Part shown: positions 32,194-39,854 of the stretch, in pieces
How positions within the stretch are numbered: position 1 is the first letter of the stretch
Layout: each line of letters begins with the position of its first letter
Assembly (NCBI GenBank): GCA_947370975.1
Contig: CANBNG010000019.1
Span: 21,373-85,372, forward strand
Direction: 5' to 3'
From: Beijerinckiaceae bacterium
GTDB taxonomy: Bacteria > Pseudomonadota > Alphaproteobacteria > Rhizobiales > Beijerinckiaceae
DNA: 64,000 nt
Translations under genes and position numbers: made by a program
Notes under the pieces: generated by a model
Databases searched by the model: none
What the model saw: the letters and a program-made list of their open reading frames with translations, nothing else
Told to the model about the DNA's origin: nothing

Positions 32194-32472
32194 ATGCGCC
32201 AGCCCGATCGCAGCCTTTATCGCACGTGTCTGATAGCCTGCGGGCTTCTGGCAGCGGGCGTTGCAGCGGCCCAGACAGAGCGGGAGCCAAGCGCGCCCAA
32301 CCCGTCGGGGAAGCTCGACAAGTCAGATGGGATCATCACGCCGCCATCGGGTATCGATCAGGACATGACGCAAAAGCCGCCCGACATCGGCGCCACAATG
32401 CCCGTCATTCCCCCCGAAGCCGTCACCCCGCCGGGCGCAACGCCAGATGCGCCCAAGCCCGAGCCGAAATGA
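32194..32472 (+). CDS. Small secreted Pro-rich hypothetical protein
   Basis: 92 aa from ATG 32194 with GAGG six bases upstream. Residues 1-26 form a signal peptide (YRTCLIACGLLAAGVAAAQ) that is not a clear lipobox. The mature part is disordered, rich in Pro, Lys and Asp, with repeated PP and IxPP motifs. I recognise no domain. Such proteins are common in Hyphomicrobiales next to unrelated genes. It ends eight bases before the 3' end of the guanine deaminase gene. Confidence 0.6.
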   Translation: MRQPDRSLYRTCLIACGLLAAGVAAAQTEREPSAPNPSGKLDKSDGIITPPSGIDQDMTQKPPDIGATMPVIPPEAVTPPGATPDAPKPEPK

Positions 32473-32479
32473 GCCTCGC

Positions 32480-32971
32480 CTAGTAAGCGATCTTGTCGGG
32501 CTTCACGCGCCAAAGCTCGAACACGTCGCGTGCTTCTGTCAGCGGCAGGTGGTCGGTGGGCATGGCGCGGGCGGAGGGCTCCAGCGCGACCTGCTCGTAG
32601 AGGAAGGCGTCATCGAAATCGATGGCGGCTGCCTCTTCGCGGGTGTTGGCATAGACGAGCCTGTCGATCCGGGCCCAATAAATTGCGGCCAGGCACATGG
32701 GGCATGGCTCGCAGCTCGAATAGAGCGTGGCGCCCGCGAGCGAGAAATCGCCCACGGCCACGCAGGCGCGGCGGATAGCGGTAACTTCGGCATGGGCGGT
32801 GGGATCGAGCGTCGAGGTTACCTCGTTCCAGCCCTCGGCCAGAATTTTTCCGTCCCGGACGATCACAGCCCCGAAGGGGCCGCCAAGCCCTGCCTCCATG
32901 CGCTCCTTGGACAGCGCGACAGCGCGGAGCAGGAATTGGCGATCGAGGGCCCCGTCAATGTCGTGGGTCAT
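32480..32971 (-). CDS. guaD: Nucleoside/nucleobase deaminase, probable guanine deaminase
   Basis: 163 aa. Cytidine-deaminase-like fold. Zinc ligands are visible in TAHAEVTAIRR (His, catalytic Glu) near residue 58 and SSCEPCPMC near 87. The specific segment LVYANTREEAAAIDFDD near 110 fits bacterial GuaD rather than TadA. It deaminates guanine to xanthine, the substrate of the xanthine dehydrogenase encoded by the same operon. The start overlaps the xdhC stop by four bases, which supports a purine role. Confidence 0.85.
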   Translation of the reverse strand: MTHDIDGALDRQFLLRAVALSKERMEAGLGGPFGAVIVRDGKILAEGWNEVTSTLDPTAHAEVTAIRRACVAVGDFSLAGATLYSSCEPCPMCLAAIYWARIDRLVYANTREEAAAIDFDDAFLYEQVALEPSARAMPTDHLPLTEARDVFELWRVKPDKIAY

Positions 32972-33789
32972 GGTCTGTCCTTGTGAAACGTCTCGCGGGC
33001 AATGAGCAGCGTGGCAGCCATCGAGGCGGCGATAATGGCAGGTTCCTTGCCCTCGATACCGGCAATGCCGACGGGGCAGATGAGCCTGGCGCGGCGCTCA
33101 TCGGACAGACCAGCCTCGGCCATCCGGTGCATGAACCGCGCGCGCTTGGTGTCCGAGCCGATCAGCCCGACAAATGGAAAACGCGTCCCGGCAAGCGCGT
33201 GCGTCACGATGGCGAGATCGAGCGGATGGGAATGGGTCATCACCAGAATGAAACTGTCCGGGGCCAAGGCATCGAGCGCGGCCACGGGATCTGCGGGCGC
33301 GTGCTTGGTCACATTGGGGGGGACGGCAGCGGGAAAGACATCGGCGCGCTGATCGATCCATGCAATCGAAAAGGGCAGTGGAGCGAGCGCCAGCACCAGG
33401 GCCCGCCCGACATGGCCAGCGCCAAACAGCGCGAGAGGGGTCGCATCCATCGCCCCATCCTGTGCATCAAGACGCGCGGCATCTTCGGGACGATAGAGCT
33501 CGAAGCGCAGCCGCACCCGCCCGCCGCAACATTGGGCAAGCTCGGGCCCGAGCGAAAAATCGCGCACAAGAACCGGCTCTGCGCCGGGCGCAAACAGACC
33601 GCGCGCGACATGGAGCGCTTCCCATTCGAGCGCCCCGCCGCCAATCGTCCCGTGAAAATCCCCGCTCTCGCGCACCAGCATCGCAGCCCCGGCCTCGCGC
33701 GGCGTCGAGCCTTCGGCCCGCTCAACACTTACGTGAACGGCGGCATGTCCCTGCGCGAGCAGGCTTGCGAGACGCGTCATTATCGACAT
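32968..33789 (-). CDS. xdhC: Xanthine dehydrogenase accessory protein XdhC
   Basis: 273 aa from ATG 33789; a GTG at 33888 would extend the frame by 33 residues that are not family-like. Binds and sulfurates the molybdenum cofactor before insertion into XdhB. Visible: AEGSTPREAGAAMLV near residue 28, FHGTIGGGALEWEA near 45, LFGAGHVGRAL near 120 (Rossmann part) and VMTHSHPLDLAI near 190. GLIGSDTKRARF near 220 and RLICPVGIAGIEGKEPA near 250 are standard XdhC motifs. It is the third gene of the xdhABC-guaD operon, 85 bases after xdhB. Confidence 0.92.
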   Translation of the reverse strand: MSIMTRLASLLAQGHAAVHVSVERAEGSTPREAGAAMLVRESGDFHGTIGGGALEWEALHVARGLFAPGAEPVLVRDFSLGPELAQCCGGRVRLRFELYRPEDAARLDAQDGAMDATPLALFGAGHVGRALVLALAPLPFSIAWIDQRADVFPAAVPPNVTKHAPADPVAALDALAPDSFILVMTHSHPLDLAIVTHALAGTRFPFVGLIGSDTKRARFMHRMAEAGLSDERRARLICPVGIAGIEGKEPAIIAASMAATLLIARETFHKDRP

Positions 33790-33844
33790 GTCGCCAACGC
33801 TGAAATGCGAGTCGTTTGAGCCACCTGACCCGCCATCTTCAGAA

Positions 33845-33878
33845 AATGATTCAAGCTGAAGTTCATGTAATGATTCAA
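33845..33878. repeat. Direct repeat of AATGATTCAA between xdhB and xdhC
   Basis: AATGATTCAA at 33845-33854 and again at 33869-33878, 24 bases apart start to start; the second copy overlaps the xdhB stop codon. The island is A/T rich in a G/C-rich region. It may be a duplicated operator, a fragment of past sequence duplication, or chance. Confidence 0.4.
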
Positions 33879-36211
33879 CATCCCTCACCCTTGTGCGCGG
33901 CCCTCAGCGCTTCGGCTGAAAACAGAATGCGCTCGGGCGTTGCGGGCGCATCAAGGGGTACATGAACACCGGGGGCGAGCCCATGCAGCGCGTCGATGAT
34001 GGCGTTGAAGACGCTGATGCCAAGCATGAGCGGGGGCTCGCCAACAGCCTTGGAGCGATGGATCGTGTCCTCGCGATTGGCATTGTCGAAAAGCCTGACG
34101 CGGAAATCGCGCGGCACATCGGCAGCTACCGGGATCTTGTAGGTCGAGGGCGCGTGGGTGAGGAGACGCCCCTTGGCGTCATGCACCAGCTCCTCGCTTG
34201 TCAGCCAGCCCATGCCCTGGACGAAGCCGCCCTCGATCTGGCCGATGTCGATGGCTGGATTGAGCGAGCGTCCGACATCGTGGAGAATGTCGGCGCGCAG
34301 CACTTTGCTCTCGCCCGTCAGCGTGTCGATGGCGACCTCGCAACAGGACGCGCCATAAGCAAAATAGAGGAAGGGACGGCCAGTCTTGGTGGCGCGGTTC
34401 CAGTCGAGATGCGGCGTCTTGTAGAAGCCGGCCTCCGACAATTGCACCCGCATCTCGCGGCTGCGGCGCGCCAGATCGCGGAAGCTGATCGACTCATTGC
34501 CGCCAAACACCCGCCCGTCGCGGAAGCGCACCGCATCGGGGGCAATCGCCCACATGGCGGCTGCAACCTCGGCCATGCGCTGGCGGATCGCGCCCGCTGC
34601 GATGCGGGCCGCCATGCCATTGAGATCGGCGCCGGCAGAGGCCGCAGTGGGAGATGTATTTGGCACTTTGGCGGTGTTGGTCGCGGTGATGCGCACGAAG
34701 TCGAGCGGCACGCCAAATTCCTCGGCCACCACCTGGGCAACCTTGGTGAAGAGCCCCTGCCCCATCTCCGTGCCGCCATGGTTCAGGTGGATCGAGCCAT
34801 CCTGATAGACATGCACCAGCGCGCCCGCCTGGTTCATATGGACGAGGGTGAAGGAGATGCCAAATTGCACCGGCGTCAGCGCCAGCCCGCGCCGGATGAT
34901 CGGCGCAGTGGCGTTATGGGCGGCAATTTCAGCGCGGCGCGCACGATAATCGGAGCTGCGCTCCAGCTCTTCGATGAGAGCGGGGAGCGTATCGGTCTCC
35001 TCCACCACCATGCCGTAGGGCGTGCGGTCGCGCCCCGGCGCCAGCAGGTTGACCTTGCGTACATCGAGCGGGTCACGCCCGGTCTCATGCGCGATGGCGT
35101 CCATCACCCGCTCGATAGCGAGCATCCCCTGCGGGCCGCCAAAGCCACGAAAGGCCGTATTGGACACCGTGTCGCTGCGCAGCCGGCGCGAGCGCACGGC
35201 GACCGCAGGCACATAATAGGCATTGGCCGCATGGAACATGGCGCGGTCGACGACGCCGGTCGAGAGATCGGCCGAACAACCGCAATTGGCGTCGAGCTGC
35301 ACGTCATAGGCGGTGAGGCGGCCATCAGCCTCAAAGCCCACCGACCAATCGGCGCGGAAATCATGGCGCTTGCCGGTGATGACGAAATCATCGTCGCGGT
35401 CGAGCCGGAGCTTGCATGGCCGCCCGGTGACATGGGCGGCGAGCGCTGCCAGAGCCGCCGTCTGGCTCGCCTGGCTTTCCTTGCCGCCAAAGCCCCCGCC
35501 CATGCGCCGTGTTTCAACGGTAACGAAAGCATCCGGACAGCCCAGCACGCGGGCGACAATATGCTGAACCTCGCTTGGATCCTGCGTCGAGGCATGGACG
35601 AGCATGTCGCCCGCCTCACCCGGAATGGCCAGCGCAACCTGCCCTTCGAGATAGAAATGTTCCTGCCCGCCAATGGCGAGCCGGCCGGAAAGCCTGTGCG
35701 GGGCGCACCCAAGCGCCTCCTGCACATCGCCGCGTCCGAAATCGAAATCCGGCAGCACGGTTTGCCCGCGCTGTGCAGCCGCTTCAATCGTGATGGCGGG
35801 CTCGTCGGCGGCAATGTCGAACTGCGCCAGACGGGCTGCACGGCGCGCCGCATCACGCGTCTGCGCAACGACGGCAAAAACCACCTGACCGTGAAAAATC
35901 ACTTCGCCATCGGCAAAGAGCGGATCGTCGGCAAAGGCAGGCGCGACATCGTTCTTGCCTGGAACATCGCTCGCGCAGAGCACGGCGACGACACCGGGCG
36001 CGGCGCGCACGCCAGAAAGATCGAGCCCGAGGAGGCGTCCGCGCGCGACAGGCGAGAGACCGGGAGCCAGATGCAGCGTGCCGGATGGCTCGCGAATGTC
36101 ATCCACATAAGTGGCCGCGCCCTGCACGTGCAGGCTAGCAGAATCATGCGTGACCGATTGGCGGACGATGACGAGATCGTCCTCGCGGGGCTTGGCCTGC
36201 GGCATGGTCAT
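33875..36211 (-). CDS. xdhB: Xanthine dehydrogenase molybdopterin-binding subunit XdhB
   Basis: 778 aa. Large catalytic subunit that hydroxylates hypoxanthine and xanthine at the Mo centre. Visible: an N-terminal domain opening with SVTHDSASLHVQGAATYVDD; GQEHFYLEGQVALA near residue 195; MGGGFGGKESQA near 250 (Mo-cofactor glycine loop); TAFRGFGGPQGM near 350 (substrate Arg and FGGPQG); HGGTEMGQGL near 480; and the late GEPPLMLGISVFNAI with the catalytic Glu in GExP. It belongs with the separate XdhA subunit (Rhodobacter XdhAB layout). ATG 36211 overlaps the xdhA stop by four bases. Confidence 0.95.
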   Translation of the reverse strand: MTMPQAKPREDDLVIVRQSVTHDSASLHVQGAATYVDDIREPSGTLHLAPGLSPVARGRLLGLDLSGVRAAPGVVAVLCASDVPGKNDVAPAFADDPLFADGEVIFHGQVVFAVVAQTRDAARRAARLAQFDIAADEPAITIEAAAQRGQTVLPDFDFGRGDVQEALGCAPHRLSGRLAIGGQEHFYLEGQVALAIPGEAGDMLVHASTQDPSEVQHIVARVLGCPDAFVTVETRRMGGGFGGKESQASQTAALAALAAHVTGRPCKLRLDRDDDFVITGKRHDFRADWSVGFEADGRLTAYDVQLDANCGCSADLSTGVVDRAMFHAANAYYVPAVAVRSRRLRSDTVSNTAFRGFGGPQGMLAIERVMDAIAHETGRDPLDVRKVNLLAPGRDRTPYGMVVEETDTLPALIEELERSSDYRARRAEIAAHNATAPIIRRGLALTPVQFGISFTLVHMNQAGALVHVYQDGSIHLNHGGTEMGQGLFTKVAQVVAEEFGVPLDFVRITATNTAKVPNTSPTAASAGADLNGMAARIAAGAIRQRMAEVAAAMWAIAPDAVRFRDGRVFGGNESISFRDLARRSREMRVQLSEAGFYKTPHLDWNRATKTGRPFLYFAYGASCCEVAIDTLTGESKVLRADILHDVGRSLNPAIDIGQIEGGFVQGMGWLTSEELVHDAKGRLLTHAPSTYKIPVAADVPRDFRVRLFDNANREDTIHRSKAVGEPPLMLGISVFNAIIDALHGLAPGVHVPLDAPATPERILFSAEALRAAHKGEGC

Positions 36212-37674
36212 GGCTCCCTCGGCGGCGCGATGCGCGTCGTGGCGGGACTTTCACCGCGCAGTTCGATCAAGGCTTTGGTGAGAAGATTGCGGGCGACAAG
36301 CGCGCGATAGGCCGCGCTCGCCCGCTGATCCGAGAGGGGCTGGAAATCAAATGCCAACGCGCTCAGAGCCGAAGCCCACGTCGACTCGTCCTGAAGCCTG
36401 ATGCCAACCGCAAAGCCCTCGGCATTGCGCGCCCGCGCGGGCGTTCCCGCCATGCCGCCAAAGGCGATACGCGCGCGCCCGATCCGCCCCTGAGCGACAT
36501 CGAAGCAGAAGGCCGCGAGGACGCTCGAAATATCCTCATCAATCCGCTTGCTCACCTTGTAGGCGCGGAAGGCCTGCTCGGCGGCCAAGGGCGGCATGAT
36601 GACGGAATGCACGAATTCGCCGGGCAAACGATCCTGTTTGCGATAGGCGAGGAAAAAATCCTCCAACGGCAAATGCCGCAGGACATCGCCCTTCTGGAGA
36701 ACAAGCTGCGCACCCAGCGCAATCAGGCAGGGCGCGAGATCGCCAATCGGCGAGCCATTGGCGAGATTGCCGCCAATCGTGCCGGAACTGCGCACTTGCG
36801 TGGAGCCAAAGCGACGCATGACCTCGCCGAGATCTGGATGAAGCGCGCCCAGATGGGGCGCGAGCGCGGCCAGCGTGACGCCTGCGCCAATATGCAGGCC
36901 GTCGGCGTGCGCCTCTATTGCATCAAGACCGGCCACCCGCCCGAGCCAGATGATTTTGCGAATGTCCTGCAAATTCTTGGTGAGCCAGAGCCCGACATCC
37001 GTTGCGCCCGCCACCAGCGTCGCATCGGGATGGGCGGCATAGAGAGCTGCAAGACTGGGGATGCTGGCGGGGGCGGCAAAAAACTGGTCGTCGTCCCCAA
37101 TCAGCATATCGCCCGCGTGCATCGCCTCCGTGCCCGGCCAGCGGCCCTGCGGCGGTACAACATGGGCAGCAAGTGCTGCCTCGATGATCGGGCGATAGCC
37201 GGTGCAGCGGCAAAGATTGCCTGCAAGCTGATCGCAAACCGCGTCCGCATCGAGCGTTTGGGGCTTTGATTCATGCTGGGCAAAAAGGCTCATCACAATG
37301 CCGGGCGTGCAGAAGCCGCATTGCGCGCCATGGTGCGTGACCATGGAGTCCTGCACGGGGTGAAGCGCGCCCGGCGCCGACGACAAATCTTCGATGGTGA
37401 CGAGTTCGGCGCCATCGATCTGGCCAAGCAGCAGAATGCAGGCATTCACCGGCGTGAAGTTTGGAGCGCCCTGCGCGCGGCGCACGAGGACGACAGTGCA
37501 TGCGCCACAATCGCCCTCGTTGCAGCCTTCCTTCGTGCCGCTCGCCCCGCGCTCGATGCGCAACCAGTCGAGCAATGTCATGCGCGGCGCAAAATCACCA
37601 AGCTCGATGTCGCGCCCCCGAAAGCGGAAGCGAATGGATGCTCGTACGTCGACCGAGTGCGGCAAGTCCGCCAT
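36208..37674 (-). CDS. xdhA: Xanthine dehydrogenase iron-sulfur/FAD subunit XdhA
   Basis: 488 aa from ATG 37674, with GGAG six bases upstream. Domain order: plant-type 2Fe-2S (CNEGDCGAC then Cys, about residues 50-75), helical 2Fe-2S (HGAQCGFCTPG near 115 and LCRCTGY near 150), and an FAD domain (PDATLVAGATDVGLW near 215, FGSTQVRSSGTIGGNLANGSP near 290, SDxAP-like IGDLAPCL). A C-terminal CO-dehydrogenase flavoprotein domain ends near 480. It is the first gene of the leftward xdhA-xdhB-xdhC-guaD operon. Electrons pass from Mo through 2Fe-2S to FAD and NAD+. Confidence 0.95.
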   Translation of the reverse strand: MADLPHSVDVRASIRFRFRGRDIELGDFAPRMTLLDWLRIERGASGTKEGCNEGDCGACTVVLVRRAQGAPNFTPVNACILLLGQIDGAELVTIEDLSSAPGALHPVQDSMVTHHGAQCGFCTPGIVMSLFAQHESKPQTLDADAVCDQLAGNLCRCTGYRPIIEAALAAHVVPPQGRWPGTEAMHAGDMLIGDDDQFFAAPASIPSLAALYAAHPDATLVAGATDVGLWLTKNLQDIRKIIWLGRVAGLDAIEAHADGLHIGAGVTLAALAPHLGALHPDLGEVMRRFGSTQVRSSGTIGGNLANGSPIGDLAPCLIALGAQLVLQKGDVLRHLPLEDFFLAYRKQDRLPGEFVHSVIMPPLAAEQAFRAYKVSKRIDEDISSVLAAFCFDVAQGRIGRARIAFGGMAGTPARARNAEGFAVGIRLQDESTWASALSALAFDFQPLSDQRASAAYRALVARNLLTKALIELRGESPATTRIAPPREP

Positions 37675-37751
37675 GTGCCACTCCATGGCATTTTAAAAAC
37701 TGCCACGAGTATGAACGCGCATCAGGCCGAGAGCAAAGACTACCTGCAGCT

Positions 37752-38192
37752 TTACCACACGCCAATGTTGGGCATGGAAACCCATGGCTCCTGCGCAGGC
37801 TTGCGGTCGCCCTTTTGCAACAGCTCGATTGAAATATTGTCGGGCGAACGGATGAACGCCATGTGACCATCGCGCGGCGGACGATTGATCGTGACGCCGG
37901 CGTCCATGAGCTTCTGGCAAGTGTCGTAAATATCGTCGACGGCGTAGGCAAGATGCCCAAAATTGCGGCCACCGGTGTAGGTCTCGGGATCCCAATTGTA
38001 GGTCAGCTCGAGAAGTGGCGTGCGCGTTTCCCGCGCGCGGGCCTCGTCGCCGGGAGCAGCCAGGAAAACAAGCGTGAAACGACCGGCCTCGCTCTCGATG
38101 CGGCGCACTTCGATGAGGCCGAATTTGGCGCAATAGAAATCGAGCGACGCATCGAGATCGGTGACGCGAACCATTGTGTGCAGATATTCCAC
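37752..38192 (-). CDS. gloA: Lactoylglutathione lyase (glyoxalase I)
   Basis: 146 aa. Converts the methylglyoxal-glutathione hemithioacetal to lactoylglutathione in the cytosol. Metal ligands sit at the expected places: His5 (EYLHTMVRV), Glu near residue 62 (LLELTYNWD), His79 (NFGHLAYAV) and Glu near 128 (ISIELLQKG). The fold is the usual betaalphabetabetabeta tandem, and the C-terminus has a longer tail ending SMPNIGVW. It lies 77 bases upstream of xdhA on the same strand and divergent from the cation transporter gene. Confidence 0.92.
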   Translation of the reverse strand: MEYLHTMVRVTDLDASLDFYCAKFGLIEVRRIESEAGRFTLVFLAAPGDEARARETRTPLLELTYNWDPETYTGGRNFGHLAYAVDDIYDTCQKLMDAGVTINRPPRDGHMAFIRSPDNISIELLQKGDRKPAQEPWVSMPNIGVW

Positions 38193-38343
38193 TTGCGCTC
38201 TCCCTCAACCCTGCGAAGACAGTCTTCCCCAGATATACTGCGGCCCGACCCGGTTGCCAGACAAATTGCCGGCTTCTGGTCAAAAGCCTGTCATGGCTTT
38301 AAGGGAAACTTTGCCGTTCTGTTACCGACGAACCGAGGACGAC

Positions 38344-39744
38344 ATGACCGCCATCGACAGCCGCTCCAGCGATTCAGCCCTCAAGCAAAAGGCAGCCCTT
38401 GCCTCGATCTTTGCCAGCGGCATCCTGACCATCGGCAAGCTCGTCGCCGGATTGCTCTCTGGCTCGCTGGCCTTGCTCTCGGAGGCAGGCCACGGCTTGC
38501 TCGATACGGGCGCAACCATTCTCACCTATTTCGCCGTGCGGGCGGCTGACAAGCCCGCTGACGACGAACATCATTATGGCCATGGCAAGATTGAAGCCGT
38601 GGCGGCGCTTTGCGAGACCGGCCTCCTGATCGTGCTCGCCATTGGCGTTCTCTATGAGGGAATCAAAAGAATTCTCTCGCCCGCGCTGGCAAACATCGAC
38701 GCCAATTGGCTGACCTTTGGCGTGCTCATCGTCTCGATTGTCGTCGATGTCGTGCGCTGGCGCTCGCTGACCGCCATTGCCAAGCGCACCAAGAGCGATG
38801 CGCTCGCCGCCGACGCGCTGCATTTTTCGAGCGATTTCGTTGCCTCGGCACTGGTGCTGATCGGGCTTGTCGCGACCCGTTATGGCTATCATCAGGGCGA
38901 CAGCATCGCTGCCATAGGCGTCGCGCTGTTCATCGCCATTGCCGGCTACAAGCTCGGACGGCGCACCATAGACACGCTGGTGGACGCCGCGCCTGCCGGC
39001 ATTGCCGAACGGCTGCGCCGCACAGTGGAGAAGGTCATTGGCGTGGTCGATATTGAAGTGCTGCGCCTGCGACCGGCGGGCGCGCAGATTCTGGGTGAGC
39101 TCTCGGTGGCTGTGCCGCGCACCATGCCGCTCGAAAAGGTCTTTGGGGTGAAGCAGGAGATTGCGGCGGCCGTTTTGGCTGAAATGCCGGAGGTCGAGCT
39201 GACGATCACGGCCAATCCACGCGCGCTTGATGACGAGAGCCTGCTCGAACGCGTGCTGCTGATCGCCGCGCGCCGCAGGCTCGCCGTGCATCACATCACC
39301 ATTCAGCATGTCGCGGGCAAGGCGGCCATCAGCCTCGACATCGAACTCGACGCCCAAATGGCCCATGGCGCGGCGCATGAAATTGCAACCGCGCTCGAAC
39401 AGGCCATCTCCGCCGAAATCGGCGAGGACATCGAGATCGAGACTCATATCGAGCCGCTCGAGGTGACGGAATTGTCGGGGGAGGATCTCGCCAGCGAGGC
39501 CAGGGCCGCGATCAAGGCGGTGCTGGTGGAGGGCGCGCAGGCGGAGGGCATTTTGCAGGACGTGCATTTCGTGCGTGCGCGCGAAACCTCGTCAGGCATT
39601 GTCGTGAATTATCACTGCCGCGTCGACGCCACGCTCTCGGTTCATGCCGTGCATGCGGCGGTCGATCATCTCGACCGCCATCTTCGTGCGAAAATGGAAA
39701 ATATCGTGCGCGTGGTCGGGCACGCAGATCCGCTGCCCTACTAA
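38344..39744 (+). CDS. Cation diffusion facilitator (CDF) family transporter with long C-terminal region
   Basis: 466 aa from ATG 38344 with GAGGACGAC upstream; the open frame extends to 38161 but overlaps gloA. Exports divalent cations (Zn, Co, Fe or Mn) by proton exchange. Six transmembrane helices span about residues 15-215. Metal residues are seen in helix II (SEAGHGLLDTGA), HHYGHGKIEA after it, and helix V (HFSSDFVASA). The cytoplasmic C-terminus (about 220-466) is unusually long and appears to have two or three copies of the ferredoxin-like CDF dimer domain (IEVLRLRPAGAQILGEL; LAVHHITIQHVAGKAAISLD; VHFVRARETSSGI). The metal cannot be named; the DAGH-to-EAGH change makes typical ZitB specificity uncertain. 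Confidence 0.88.
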   Translation: MTAIDSRSSDSALKQKAALASIFASGILTIGKLVAGLLSGSLALLSEAGHGLLDTGATILTYFAVRAADKPADDEHHYGHGKIEAVAALCETGLLIVLAIGVLYEGIKRILSPALANIDANWLTFGVLIVSIVVDVVRWRSLTAIAKRTKSDALAADALHFSSDFVASALVLIGLVATRYGYHQGDSIAAIGVALFIAIAGYKLGRRTIDTLVDAAPAGIAERLRRTVEKVIGVVDIEVLRLRPAGAQILGELSVAVPRTMPLEKVFGVKQEIAAAVLAEMPEVELTITANPRALDDESLLERVLLIAARRRLAVHHITIQHVAGKAAISLDIELDAQMAHGAAHEIATALEQAISAEIGEDIEIETHIEPLEVTELSGEDLASEARAAIKAVLVEGAQAEGILQDVHFVRARETSSGIVVNYHCRVDATLSVHAVHAAVDHLDRHLRAKMENIVRVVGHADPLPY

Positions 39745-39854
39745 ACGCTGAGCGGGGGCGCGCGACGGCCATGCAACGCGACGGACATGCAAAAGGTGGC
39801 GCGGGGTGGTAATCTGCGCAGGCCCTTTTCAGCATTCAGTTCGGATCTTGCCCC

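Noticed and set aside
33962..36310. 782-codon plus-strand open frame opposite xdhB
   Set aside because: Shadow of the catalytic subunit gene, caused by high G+C and third-position bias.
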